Under the pieces are notes generated by a model. That model searched no databases. It was not told the DNA's origin and was given only the letters and a program-made list of their open reading frames with translations. Below are positions 26,661 through 35,769 of a stretch of DNA of 64,000 nucleotides, piece after piece. The stretch covers positions 1 through 64,000 of the forward strand of contig CAYSFD010000016.1 of the NCBI GenBank assembly GCA_964430565.1. The letters run 5' to 3'. Positions within the stretch are counted from its first letter, which is position 1. Each line of letters opens with the position of its first letter. Made by a program: the position numbers and the translations under genes. The stretch comes from VBDM01 sp964430565. GTDB taxonomy: Bacteria > Pseudomonadota > Gammaproteobacteria > Burkholderiales > SG8-39.

Positions 26661-28289
26661 ATGACGCCCCAGATTCAGAGCAAGCAGGTTGAGCCCCCGC
26701 GCGATACCGATTCGCGGGAGCGCTCCTGGCTGGTATTCCGGCTCGGCCCGCACGTCATGTGCGCTTCCGCGCTCGACGTCGAGGGCATCATCGAACGCCC
26801 GAGAAGGATCACGGCATTCCCCGTCATGCCCGAGTACGCGCTCGGCGCCTTTCTGTTCCGGGACCACTCCGCGACCGCGATCAGCTTGCGCAGGAAACTG
26901 AAGGTCCGGGACGGCGAGGACTCCGCAAAGGGCCCCTTCATCGCGGCGCGCATCCGCGACGCCATCGTCGCGTTTTGGGTCGATGAAGTGAAGGACGTGA
27001 TCGAGGAGAAGGATACCGCGTGGCAGCCGATGCCGGAGATGCTCGCAGGCGGACTGTTCGACCGGTTTACGATCCGTGAGGGGGAACTCATCCTGCACAC
27101 GAGCTTTGCGGCGCTGCTGGAGGCCACGGTCGAGATTCAATCGGTCGCCCGCTGGGCCGCGGCCCAGACCGATTCCGGCGTTACGCCCGTCCCTGCCCCA
27201 GCGTTGCGTGCGGCTGCTCCGGAAACAGCCCCGCCTCTCGTCGGCGAAACGGCCGCCGTTGGCGCCGCCGACTCGGACGCGCACAAGCGGCGTGCCGAAG
27301 CGCTTCCTACGGGCGCTGCTGCGCCGGATAGAACACCGCAGATCGTCGAGACATCATCCGCTCGCACCGTTACGGTGGGACCCGGAGCGGGGGCCGACGC
27401 TCAGGACAAAGATGCCGACCGCGCCGGTGATGGCGCGGCGGCCACTCGTCCCCCGCCCGGAGTCGAGATGGATTCGAGCGTCGCGCCTGCAACCGCCGAA
27501 GCGAAGGCGCTCGCCGCCGCCGCCGATGTTCCCGGCAGCGTCGACGTCCACGAAATCCGGCGATCCGACTCCGCCCGCGAGGCTCCCTTCGAATCCGCAG
27601 CGACTGCAGCGGACCCAGCAGCGAGCGAAGCTTCGGGCCCTGGAGGGCATCGACAAACCTATCCTCGACACCCGTACTCGGGTGCGACAGGGACCACCTC
27701 CGTTTCGCCGCGAACGGGCGTGCGCCCGGCCACGACGGGGAATACCGCGCTTGAGGACTTGAGCACGGTCACCTCGCGCAATATTTTTGAAGCCGACCGC
27801 GAGCCGCGTTCCTCGACGCGATACTGGGTCGGCGGCGCGGTGCTGGCGATCGCGCTGTTGGCGGTGATGCTGTACGCATTTTCGCCGGGTTTTCTCGGCG
27901 ATGCGGGGCCACCCATTGCGTCGGCGCCGCCCACAACGAGCACCGTGCCCGCTGCCGCGTCACCAAAGCCTGAGCCCGCTACCCGGCAAATCGTCTCGAT
28001 CAAGTCCGAGGCGCTGACGCTGACGGTCGAGCGCCCTGCCGGCAACGACGCTCAACCGGCCGCCGCGAATCCCGTTGCAGCGGCAAGCGCCGCGCCATCG
28101 CGGCCGGCAGACCCGAACACTCGCACGCACGTCGTCGTGCGCGGCGACACGCTGTGGGACATCGCGAAAAAGCATGTCGGCGATCCCTACCGCTATCCGG
28201 AGCTGGCGGAGTTCAGCAATATCCGCAACCCAGACCTGATTTACCCGGGCGACATCGTGCGCATCGAGATTCGAGACAATCGCAAGTAG
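26661..28289 (+). CDS. CheW-domain, single-membrane-helix, LysM hybrid protein
   Basis: A 542-residue protein with an unusual order. Residues about 15-165 form a CheW-like domain (WLVFRLGPHVMCASALDVEGI, and AARIRDAIVAFWVDEVKDVI). A long Ala/Pro-rich disordered linker follows, then a single membrane helix near 390-412 (VGGAVLAIALLAVMLYAF), another linker, and a C-terminal LysM domain from about 487 (VVVRGDTLWDIAKKHVGDPYRYPELAEFSNI). In that topology CheW is cytosolic and LysM periplasmic and peptidoglycan-binding. The ATG has AGGGG 5 bases upstream. A GGDEF-EAL gene follows after 18 bases and is likely co-transcribed. The N-terminal domain could also be a FrzA/PilI-like CheW scaffold. Confidence 0.8.
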   Translation: MTPQIQSKQVEPPRDTDSRERSWLVFRLGPHVMCASALDVEGIIERPRRITAFPVMPEYALGAFLFRDHSATAISLRRKLKVRDGEDSAKGPFIAARIRDAIVAFWVDEVKDVIEEKDTAWQPMPEMLAGGLFDRFTIREGELILHTSFAALLEATVEIQSVARWAAAQTDSGVTPVPAPALRAAAPETAPPLVGETAAVGAADSDAHKRRAEALPTGAAAPDRTPQIVETSSARTVTVGPGAGADAQDKDADRAGDGAAATRPPPGVEMDSSVAPATAEAKALAAAADVPGSVDVHEIRRSDSAREAPFESAATAADPAASEASGPGGHRQTYPRHPYSGATGTTSVSPRTGVRPATTGNTALEDLSTVTSRNIFEADREPRSSTRYWVGGAVLAIALLAVMLYAFSPGFLGDAGPPIASAPPTTSTVPAAASPKPEPATRQIVSIKSEALTLTVERPAGNDAQPAAANPVAAASAAPSRPADPNTRTHVVVRGDTLWDIAKKHVGDPYRYPELAEFSNIRNPDLIYPGDIVRIEIRDNRK

Positions 28290-28307
28290 GATCGCCGGTT
28301 CCGCCCA

Positions 28308-30326
28308 GTGCATAAGCTCTTCCACTACTCCTGGATCGCGGGCCTGCTGATAATAGGCGCGGCGGTCATCGCGCTCTCGCTGCTCTACCGGCAGCTCGTG
28401 TTCGATTCCTTGATCGAGGGCGAGACGCGCTCCAACGTGGCGCTCACCCGATCGTTCGCGAACTCGATCTGGCCGGATCACGCGGAATTCATTCTGCGGG
28501 CTTCAAGAGTGCCGCCGGAAGAGCTTGCCTCGCGCCCGGAAATCCAGCGGATCGATCGCGACTTGCGTTCGATGATGAGCGGTCTGACCGTGGTCAAGGT
28601 CAAGATCTACGATGCCAAGGGCCTTACCGTTTTTTCCACCGACCGGCGCCAGATCGGCGAGGACAAGTCCGGCAACCCCGGATACCTGAGCGCCCGAAGC
28701 GGCACCCCGGCGAGCGATATCACCTACCGCGACCGGTTCGACGCCTGGGAAGGCGTGATCTCGGACCGTAACATTATCGCGACCTATGTTCCCGTGCGCG
28801 CGCAGAACGGTGCGCAGGTCGCTGCGGTGATGGAGGTCTACAGCGACGTCACTCACCTGGTCGAAAAGATGGAGCGCAGCCAGTGGAAGATCCTCGCCGG
28901 CGTGCTCGGCAGCTTGCTGGCGATCTACGCCCTGATACTCGGGATACTGCTGAGGTACCGCAAGCTCTTTAACGAGCAGGAGACCGCGCGTTTGGCGCAG
29001 GAAGAGCGCATTCGTCACCAGGCGTACCACGACGCCCTGACCGGATTGCCGAACCGCGCCAGCTTCGCCGAGCATCTCGAAGAGGCCGTTCGGCGCGCGC
29101 GCCGAACGGGATGGACACTCGGCGTGATGTTTCTGGACCTCGACCATTTCAAGCTAATCAATGACAGCCTCGGCCACGACGCGGGCGACCAGCTGCTGCG
29201 CGTCGCCACCGCGCGTATCCAACGCTCCGTAAGAGACACCGACATGCTGTTCCGGATGGGGGGCGACGAGTTCACAGTCTTGCTCGAAAGCGTTCGCGGA
29301 CCGGAGGAAACCGCGGCGGTCGCCCAGAGAATCATCGAAGCGATCGCGGAACCGGTCCAGCTCCAGCAGCATGAGATCGGGGTCACCACCAGCATCGGCA
29401 TGTCCTTGTTCCCGAGGGACGATCCCTCGGGTGTACGGCTTGTGAAGAGCGCCGACACCGCCATGTACCGCGCGAAGGAGCTTGGACGCAACCGTTTCGA
29501 GTTCTTCACGGCGGAGATGAATCAGCGCGTGGAGAACCAGCTCTTGCTGGGAGCGGCGCTTCGGCGCGCGGTGAAAGCCGGGGAATTCGTGCTCCATTTC
29601 CAGCCACGGGTAAGCGCGGCGGAGCGAAAGGTCGTCGGGGTCGAGGCGCTCCTGCGCTGGCAACACCCGCAGCGGGGTCTGGTTCCACCGGCCGATTTCA
29701 TTCCGCTGCTCGAGGAAACAGACCTGATTATTCCGGTCGGCGACTGGGTGCTTCGAACTGCATGCCGGCAAGCCCGAGAGTGGCAGGAGCACGGCCTGTC
29801 GTTGCGCGTATCGGTGAATATTTCATCGCGACAGTTTCGGAGCGAATCGCTCGTCGACACGGTCGCAGCGGCGCTGCAATCAAGCGCCCTCGCGCCGGAG
29901 TTCCTCGAGCTGGAATTGACCGAGAGCCTGCTGGTCGAGAACGCCGAGCGCGCGATCTCGATCATGACGCGCCTCAAGAAACTGGGCGTGACGCTGTCAA
30001 TCGACGACTTCGGCACGGGGTATTCGTCATTAGGGTATCTCCGGCAGTTCCCGATCGATTTTCTCAAGGTGGACCGGGTGTTTATCCGGGACGTGGACAA
30101 GAACGCCAAGGACGCGGCCATCGTGCGGGCGATTTCGGCGCTGGCGCGAAGCCTCGGTATCGGTTTCGTCGCCGAAGGGGTCGAGGAGGCCGGCCAGGCG
30201 GAGTATCTCGAGACCTGCGACTGCGCCGAGATGCAGGGATACCTGTTCGGCCGTCCCGTTCCGGCGGAGGAGCTTCCGGAAATCGTGTCGCGGTTCGGGC
30301 CGCAGGCGATGCGGCTGAGGGCATGA
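28308..30326 (+). CDS. Membrane-bound GGDEF-EAL cyclic-di-GMP enzyme
   Basis: A 672-residue protein starting at a GTG. Two membrane helices (about 10-28 and 190-215) flank a periplasmic sensor domain. A GGDEF domain (about 235-400) has an intact MGGDEF loop, and an EAL domain (about 410-660) has VEALLRW, the metal-binding QPRV-type segment, the NISSRQF and DDFGTGYSSL motifs, and FLKVDRVFIRDV. Both halves therefore look complete; net activity could be synthesis, hydrolysis or GTP-tuned hydrolysis. It is directly downstream of the CheW-LysM gene, which suggests linked wall or chemosensory signalling. Confidence 0.9.
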   Translation: MHKLFHYSWIAGLLIIGAAVIALSLLYRQLVFDSLIEGETRSNVALTRSFANSIWPDHAEFILRASRVPPEELASRPEIQRIDRDLRSMMSGLTVVKVKIYDAKGLTVFSTDRRQIGEDKSGNPGYLSARSGTPASDITYRDRFDAWEGVISDRNIIATYVPVRAQNGAQVAAVMEVYSDVTHLVEKMERSQWKILAGVLGSLLAIYALILGILLRYRKLFNEQETARLAQEERIRHQAYHDALTGLPNRASFAEHLEEAVRRARRTGWTLGVMFLDLDHFKLINDSLGHDAGDQLLRVATARIQRSVRDTDMLFRMGGDEFTVLLESVRGPEETAAVAQRIIEAIAEPVQLQQHEIGVTTSIGMSLFPRDDPSGVRLVKSADTAMYRAKELGRNRFEFFTAEMNQRVENQLLLGAALRRAVKAGEFVLHFQPRVSAAERKVVGVEALLRWQHPQRGLVPPADFIPLLEETDLIIPVGDWVLRTACRQAREWQEHGLSLRVSVNISSRQFRSESLVDTVAAALQSSALAPEFLELELTESLLVENAERAISIMTRLKKLGVTLSIDDFGTGYSSLGYLRQFPIDFLKVDRVFIRDVDKNAKDAAIVRAISALARSLGIGFVAEGVEEAGQAEYLETCDCAEMQGYLFGRPVPAEELPEIVSRFGPQAMRLRA

Positions 30327-30462
30327 ACGGTGACGCCGCGGACGCGCGTCTGGCCGGACGCCGCCCGATACGGTAGGCTATGCGGCCTGAAGTAAAAGTT
30401 TCAGAGCGCCACGCCGCCGCTGGTGTGACGCGCCAATGATCCGATTACAAGGGAGACCCGCC

Positions 30463-31485
30463 ATGCATTCCGCACTTCGCATCGCTCTTGCCGCCTTTGC
30501 CGCGCTCGCCGCGGGCGCCGCGGCGGCTCAAGTCACACTCAACGCGAGCTCGTGGGTGCCCCCCGGACATCCAGTCACGGCCAACATGCTGGTGCCGCTG
30601 TGCGAGGACATCGCGAAGGTGACCTCGGGACGCGTGAAGTGCAACGTGCTTCCCAAACCGCCGGTCGCGGCGCCGCAGACGTTCGACGGGGTGGCGAACG
30701 GCCTGATGGATCTGTCCTTCACCTCGCACGGCTACACGCCGGGACGCTTCGCGCTGACCGAGGCGCCGGAATTTCCCTTCATGGGCGACACCGCCGAAGT
30801 CACCGCCGTAGCCTACCAGCGCATCTACGCTCGCATGCTCGCCAAGTCGGACGAGCACAAGGGCGTGGTCGTGCTCGGAGTATTCACCCACGGCCCCGGC
30901 CAGATGTTCAACACCAAGCGCGCGATCACCGCGCTGAAGGATCTCGAGGGACTGAAGATCCGCGTCGGCGGAGGCGTCGTCACCGACGTCGCCAAGGCGC
31001 TCGGCGCCGTGCCCATCCTCAAGCCCGCTCCCGAGTCCTACGAGCTGCTCTCCTCGGGCGTTGCCGACGGGGTGTTCTTTCCGAAGGAGGCCCCGGCCTC
31101 GTTCAAGTTCATCCCCTTGATCAAGCACATGACCGTCATCCCGGGGGGGCTGTACAACACGAGCTTCGTGTGGATGGCGAATCCTGCCAAATGGAACTCG
31201 ATCTCGCAAGCCGACCGCAATCTCATCCAGCCTCTGCTCGGGGAGGCCCTCGCCCGCCGCTCCGGGCGCGCTTGGGACACGGCCGACGTGAAGGGGTTCG
31301 CCGCCATGAAGGAAGCAAACGTCCCCATGGTCACTGCGAGTCCACAGTTGATGGCGGACATCCGGGCGAAGACCGCAGGCCTCGAGAACGAGTGGATCGA
31401 AAAGAAAGCCAAGCCCAAAGGCGTGGACGGCGCTGCGGTGCTGAAGGCGTTGCGCGCCGAGATTGCGGCGCTGCAGAAGAAGTAA
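30463..31485 (+). CDS. dctP: TRAP transporter substrate-binding protein
   Basis: A 340-residue periplasmic binding protein (DctP family). The ATG at 30463 has GGGAG 7 bases upstream; an ATG at 30436 would precede the signal with extra residues. The signal ends at AAAAQ. The family segment LEGLKIRVGGGVVTDVAKALGA carries the conserved carboxylate-binding Arg. It starts the P-Q-M set with the two permease genes downstream. The ligand is probably an organic acid; nothing specifies which. Confidence 0.9.
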   Translation: MHSALRIALAAFAALAAGAAAAQVTLNASSWVPPGHPVTANMLVPLCEDIAKVTSGRVKCNVLPKPPVAAPQTFDGVANGLMDLSFTSHGYTPGRFALTEAPEFPFMGDTAEVTAVAYQRIYARMLAKSDEHKGVVVLGVFTHGPGQMFNTKRAITALKDLEGLKIRVGGGVVTDVAKALGAVPILKPAPESYELLSSGVADGVFFPKEAPASFKFIPLIKHMTVIPGGLYNTSFVWMANPAKWNSISQADRNLIQPLLGEALARRSGRAWDTADVKGFAAMKEANVPMVTASPQLMADIRAKTAGLENEWIEKKAKPKGVDGAAVLKALRAEIAALQKK

Positions 31486-31491
31486 GGCTTC

Positions 31492-31569
31492 TCCCTCACC
31501 CCAGCCCTCTCCCGCAGGGAGAGGGGGTTTCTCCCTTCTCCCCCCGGGAGAAGGGTCGGGGATGAGGGA
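31492..31569. repeat. Dispersed palindromic repeat, long form
   Basis: Outer arms tccctcacccc and ggggatgaggga are inverted copies and enclose two hairpins: ccctctccc...gggagaggg and ctcccttctccc...gggagaaggg. It occupies the whole gap between dctP and the small permease gene, and its end overlaps a possible upstream start of that gene. A shorter relative is at 25193. Confidence 0.7.
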
Positions 31570-31579
31570 AAAACTCCGG

Positions 31580-32089
31580 ATGGAATCCCCCCAGCCCCTG
31601 GATCGATTCGATCGCATCGTCGTTCCCGTCCTGGGATACGTCGCAGCGGCAGTGATGTTCAGTCTGATGCTGCTCACCTGCGTGGACGTGATCGGGCGTT
31701 ACTTCCTCAACAAGCCGATCTGGGGCGGGTTCGAACTCACCGAGATGCTGCTCGCCGCGCTCATCTTCGCCGGACTGCCCCTCGTGACGCTGAGGAACGA
31801 GCATGTCGTGGTCGACCTCTTCGATGCGGTCACGCCGGACTGGCTGTTCCGGATCCAGCACGTCGCCGCGTGCGCGATCGGCTGCGTGTGTACTGGCTAT
31901 CTCGCCTGGCGCCTCTGGCTGCGCGCCGAGGCCCTCGACCGCGCGGGCGAGACCACCTCGCAGCTGCAGTTCAAGATCGCCTGGCTCACTTACTCGATGA
32001 GCATCCTGATGGCTTTCACCGCCGTGGCGCTCGCGATTCTCGCGTTCCGGCGTACGCGCCGCCACTTCGTCGCGGACGGCGGCGCGTGA
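31580..32089 (+). CDS. dctQ: TRAP transporter small permease
   Basis: About 169 residues with four membrane helices (near 14-34, 45-65, 85-105 and 130-150), the DctQ layout, including a Tyr-Phe-Leu-Asn motif in the first loop (IGRYFLNKP). An ATG at 31562 also fits the frame but lies in the palindromic repeat; the ATG at 31580 is preferred. It overlaps the large permease start by 4 bases (GTGA). It acts with DctM in a Na+/H+-driven uptake complex. Confidence 0.85.
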   Translation: MESPQPLDRFDRIVVPVLGYVAAAVMFSLMLLTCVDVIGRYFLNKPIWGGFELTEMLLAALIFAGLPLVTLRNEHVVVDLFDAVTPDWLFRIQHVAACAIGCVCTGYLAWRLWLRAEALDRAGETTSQLQFKIAWLTYSMSILMAFTAVALAILAFRRTRRHFVADGGA

Positions 32090-33378
32090 CCGAGGCGCTC
32101 CTCGGGTTCGCCGCCTTTCTCGCGCTCGCTTTCCTGCGGGTGCCGATGGCCTTTGCCATGGGCATCGTCGGCTTCTTCGGCTTCGCGTACAAAGTGAATT
32201 TCGGCGCCGCGGCTTCGATGATCGGGCAGACGACCTACGAGACCGGCCTTTCGTACACGCTGTCGGTGATTCCGCTCTTCATCCTCATGGGCAATTTCGT
32301 GGTGCGGGCGCGGATGTCCGAGGAGCTCTACCACGCAGCCTACACCTTCCTCGGGCACAGGCGCGGCGGCCTGGCGATGTCCACCATCGTCGCGAGCGCG
32401 GGCTTCGGCTCGATCTGCGGCTCCTCGATCGCCACCGCGGCGACCTTCGCCAAAGTAGCCTACCCCTCGATGCGCAAGTTCGGCTACAAGGACTCCCTAG
32501 CGGCCGGCGCCATCGCGGGCGGCGGCACGCTCGGCATCCTGATCCCGCCCTCGGTGATCATGGTGATCTACGGCGTCATGACCGAGACCAGCATCGGCAA
32601 GGTGTTCGTCGCCGGCATCCTGCCCGGTATCGTCGCGACGCTGCTGCTGTGCCTCGCGGTCGCGTGGATCACCTGGCGCGATCCCAAGGCGGGCCCGCCC
32701 GGGAAGCACAGCTCCTGGCCCGAACGGCTCGAGGCGATCAGGCACGTCTGGCCGGTGCTGCTGCTGTTCGTGCTGGTGATCGGCGGGATCTACGGCGGCG
32801 TGTTCACCGCGACCGAGGGCGCGGGCATCGGCGCGGGCGGCGCGTTCCTGTTCGCGCTCGCGCGCCGAGCGCTGTCGTGGCGCGTGCTTGTCGAGGTACT
32901 GATCGAGAGCGTACGCACCACGTCGATGCTTTTCATGATTCTGATCGGCGCGCTGATCTTCGCCAACTTCATCAACTACACGACGATGCCGGCGGACCTG
33001 AAGGGCTTCGTCACCCAGTTCCAGGTGCACCCGATCCTGGTGATCGTGGCGATCTGCGCAATCTACGTCGTGCTCGGGACGGCGATGGAGGAGCTGTCGA
33101 TGATCCTGCTCACCGTGCCGGTGCTCTTCCCGGTTGTCGTCTCACTCGGCTTCGACCCGGTCTGGTTCGGGATCATCGTCGTCATCGTCGTCCAGATCGG
33201 CCTCATCAGCCCGCCGGTCGGCATGAACATCTTCGTCGTGAAGAGCCTGCTGCGCCATCTGACGATTGGCACCGTGTTCCGCGGCGTGACCCCCTTCACC
33301 GTGGCGCTCATCGCGCTGCTCGCGATCGTCGTCGCGTTCCCGCCGCTCGCGACGTACCTGCCGGGGTTCATGAAGTGA
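32086..33378 (+). CDS. dctM: TRAP transporter large permease
   Basis: A 430-residue polytopic membrane protein starting at a GTG that overlaps the dctQ stop. It has about 12 hydrophobic helices, the GSICGSSIATAATF segment and the SAGAIAGGGTLGILIPPS motif typical of DctM, and the second conserved PPVGMN region near the end. It is the ion-coupled transmembrane channel of the TRAP transporter. Its gene is followed by a convergent peroxidase operon. Confidence 0.92.
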   Translation: MTEALLGFAAFLALAFLRVPMAFAMGIVGFFGFAYKVNFGAAASMIGQTTYETGLSYTLSVIPLFILMGNFVVRARMSEELYHAAYTFLGHRRGGLAMSTIVASAGFGSICGSSIATAATFAKVAYPSMRKFGYKDSLAAGAIAGGGTLGILIPPSVIMVIYGVMTETSIGKVFVAGILPGIVATLLLCLAVAWITWRDPKAGPPGKHSSWPERLEAIRHVWPVLLLFVLVIGGIYGGVFTATEGAGIGAGGAFLFALARRALSWRVLVEVLIESVRTTSMLFMILIGALIFANFINYTTMPADLKGFVTQFQVHPILVIVAICAIYVVLGTAMEELSMILLTVPVLFPVVVSLGFDPVWFGIIVVIVVQIGLISPPVGMNIFVVKSLLRHLTIGTVFRGVTPFTVALIALLAIVVAFPPLATYLPGFMK

Positions 33379-33398
33379 TCGCCTGGCGCCGTCGCGTC

Positions 33399-34568
33399 TC
33401 AGCGGCAGTCCTCCGCAAACTCGCGCCGCCGGTAATTGCCGCCGCCGTCCGACAGCGATTCCAGAAACGCAACCAAGTCCTCGGTTTCCCCCTCGGTCAG
33501 CTTGAGCGGCTTCAAGATCGCCTCGCCGTCGGAGTGCAGCCGATCGGGACTGATTTCCGAATAATGTTTTACGACATCGCGCAGGGTCGCGAGGCTGCCG
33601 TTGTGCATGTAGGGCGCGGTGAGCGCGAGATTCCTCAAGGACGGCACCTTGAACTCGCCGAAGTTGCGGTGCTCGAGCGCGACGTGGCGCGTGCCGGTGG
33701 CGCTCGAGCGCTTGGCGTCGTCGTTGTAGGGTCCGAGCAGGTTCATGCGGTTCGAGAGCAGCCGCTTGATGCCGCCGTGCCGCCCTGCATCCACCTGCCC
33801 GGGCCGGATGAAGAACGGAATTCCGGTATCGTGGAACTCACCGTTGGTGAACGAAGGCCCAGCGTGGCACATATTGCACGAGCCCTTGCCGATGAAGATG
33901 CGCAAGCCCCGCTGCGCCGGCTCCGGATAGCGCGCCGCCGCAATCTTGTCACCGCGCGCGAGCGCATCGCGAAATTCATCGAACGCGGTGCGGCCGCTTG
34001 TCAGAGTCTCCTGGAACGCAGCGAGCGCCTTAGCGACGTCTACCAGCACTTTCTCGTCCTCTGCGGCGGGCGCCGAGCCGAAGGCCCTGCTATAGCGGCA
34101 GGCAAGGTCGCGATCGCCGCGCAGGAGCTTGGCCGCGTGCGCCGCGCTCCCCCCAAGTTCTCGCGGGTCGAGAACCGGTCGGACACTCTGCGACCACAGG
34201 CTGTCGTTCGCGCCGTCCCAGCCGAACCAGCGCTGGGTGCGCGCGTTGGTGACGCTCGGCGTGTTCCGGTCCACTTCATCGATCCCGACGGCTCGCGCGA
34301 GACCGTCGCTCCAGTTGCGCTCGGGCAGGTGGCAGCGCGAGCATGAGACTTCGCCGTTCCCGGAGAGGCGCCGGTCGAAGAAGAGCCGCTCGCCCAATTC
34401 GATCGCCTGCGCGTTCCCCGAAACCCGGTTGCTCGGATCGCGCGTCCATGGCGCCGGCCAGGGCCCGTGCGAGAGGATAGCGCGCGCTTCCGCTTCGGTG
34501 AATGAAGGAGAAGCCCCCTCCGCAGCGGTCGCCGCCGCGAGGATGAGAAGGACGAAACCCCGCTTCAC
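33399..34568 (-). CDS. Di-heme cytochrome c peroxidase family protein
   Basis: A 389-residue periplasmic protein starting at a GTG that overlaps the stop of the preceding gene (GTGA). A Sec signal is present (VKRGFVLLILAAATAAEGA). Two heme motifs (CSRCH and CNMCH) and the region following each, with LGERLFFDRRLSGNGEVSC and KVPSLRNLALTAPYMHNGS, are the usual MauG/CcpA marks. The gene ends with a helix rich in Glu. Two neighbours upstream share the operon: a YtkA-like protein and an exported amidohydrolase. The group could deal with peroxide or carry out an oxidative modification of the co-expressed proteins, which is speculative. Confidence 0.9.
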   Translation of the reverse strand: MKRGFVLLILAAATAAEGASPSFTEAEARAILSHGPWPAPWTRDPSNRVSGNAQAIELGERLFFDRRLSGNGEVSCSRCHLPERNWSDGLARAVGIDEVDRNTPSVTNARTQRWFGWDGANDSLWSQSVRPVLDPRELGGSAAHAAKLLRGDRDLACRYSRAFGSAPAAEDEKVLVDVAKALAAFQETLTSGRTAFDEFRDALARGDKIAAARYPEPAQRGLRIFIGKGSCNMCHAGPSFTNGEFHDTGIPFFIRPGQVDAGRHGGIKRLLSNRMNLLGPYNDDAKRSSATGTRHVALEHRNFGEFKVPSLRNLALTAPYMHNGSLATLRDVVKHYSEISPDRLHSDGEAILKPLKLTEGETEDLVAFLESLSDGGGNYRRREFAEDCR

Positions 34569-34948
34569 TCGAGCTTGAGGCTTTGCGCGAGCCGCTCGGT
34601 CGCGCCTCCGGCGCGCACTTCGAACACCAACTCCCAGCGCCCCGCCATATGGAACATCAACCCCTCGGCGCGGTAGCGCCCGCCGCCCAGCGCTGCGACG
34701 GTCGGCCGGTAATTCATGCCGTGGCGATGCTCGGGCATGGTGGCGTCCACGCGCACGCCTTCCGGCGCCGGGCACACCGCGAATTCAAGGGCGAAGTGCT
34801 CGCCGACGCGCGGCGCGGGCTGCGCGCGGTAGAGGACGACGTGACGGGGAGATTCGATTCTCTGCGCACCGCCGCCGGGCAGCTCACAGGCCTGTGCGGC
34901 AGTCGAAGCCGCCGCGGCCAGTGCGGCGAGCAGCAGCGCCCGCGTCAT
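34565..34948 (-). CDS. YtkA/FixH-like periplasmic protein
   Basis: A 127-residue secreted protein (signal MTRALLLAALAAAASTAAQA). The body is an Ig-like beta sandwich with an ATMPEHRHGMNYRP loop, resembling the MPxHxHGM segment of YtkA-like copper or metal-associated proteins. It overlaps both neighbours by 4 bases (ATGA with the amidohydrolase and GTGA with the peroxidase), so it is tightly coupled. The His/Met-rich loop could bind copper. The function in the peroxidase operon is not known. Confidence 0.65.
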   Translation of the reverse strand: MTRALLLAALAAAASTAAQACELPGGGAQRIESPRHVVLYRAQPAPRVGEHFALEFAVCPAPEGVRVDATMPEHRHGMNYRPTVAALGGGRYRAEGLMFHMAGRWELVFEVRAGGATERLAQSLKLE

Positions 34949-35751
34949 TTCTTGGGCGCGAACAGCGCCTCGCCGTTCCTCCAGGCGATGCGCTCGGCGA
35001 CCTGCGGCGGCAGATCGGCGAGCCAGCCGCGCGCCCACACCGCGTGCTCGGCGACGTAATGCCAGCGCTCCGGCGTGTAGGTATCGGTGCCGAGCAGGAA
35101 GCGATCGGGGAATTCCAGGAAAGCCTTGCGCCATTCGGCATCGACCTTGCCTCCGGAGGCCTGGTCGGTGCGGAAAGCGAGATCGCACCAGAGGTTCTTG
35201 TGCTTGCGCAGCATCTCGCGCACGCGCTCGGGACGGTCGAATCCCGAATGCGCCCACAGGATCTTCGCCTGCGGCCACTGCTTGAACAGGCGCTCGACCG
35301 CTTCGACATCGGAATGCGCGTGCAGGAAAAGGCCGTGCTGCTTCGCCAGCTCGACCAAACGGCGCGGAACTGGAAGGTCCGCGTCGGCACCGTATAAGTG
35401 GAACTCGCCGATCCCCGCGTAGCGGAATTTCTTCAGCCGCTCCTCGAGGTAGGCCGGAAGGGTTTCGTCGCGGAACCAGGTGCCGGTGTCGCCGCGCGAG
35501 CGGTAGGGGCGCAGCTCGGGGACGATCAAATCGGGCGCCTCGGCGGCCAGGCGCTGCTGGCCGTCGTCGCCCGAGCTGGAAACAAGCGCACGCTTCACGC
35601 CCGCCTTGCGCAGCATCGCGATCGCCTGCTTGGGCGGCACCACGTCCCACGCATCGTGGCTGTAGTGCAGGTGCGCGTCGAAAATCGGCAGATCGGCGGC
35701 CCGCGCCGCGACCGGCGCGAGGGCCAATGCCAGCAATGCAATCCAGTGCAT
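34945..35751 (-). CDS. Exported amidohydrolase-family protein
   Basis: A 268-residue TIM-barrel protein with an N-terminal Sec signal (MHWIALLALALAPVAARA). The metal-site motif is FDAHLHYSHD (HxH), the HAHSD segment supplies strand-4 histidine, and a GTDTYTP motif carries the late Asp. An exported metal-dependent amidohydrolase beside a periplasmic peroxidase is unusual. The first gene of a three-gene operon with the YtkA-like protein and the di-heme peroxidase. Substrate unknown. Confidence 0.75.
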   Translation of the reverse strand: MHWIALLALALAPVAARAADLPIFDAHLHYSHDAWDVVPPKQAIAMLRKAGVKRALVSSSGDDGQQRLAAEAPDLIVPELRPYRSRGDTGTWFRDETLPAYLEERLKKFRYAGIGEFHLYGADADLPVPRRLVELAKQHGLFLHAHSDVEAVERLFKQWPQAKILWAHSGFDRPERVREMLRKHKNLWCDLAFRTDQASGGKVDAEWRKAFLEFPDRFLLGTDTYTPERWHYVAEHAVWARGWLADLPPQVAERIAWRNGEALFAPKK

Positions 35752-35769
35752 GCGCCGATTCTACCCTCG

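Noticed and set aside
32649..34346. Long plus-strand open frame opposite the di-heme peroxidase gene
   Set aside because: It runs from the TRAP permease into the peroxidase strand with biased composition and no ribosome site. The peroxidase frame has clear family motifs.
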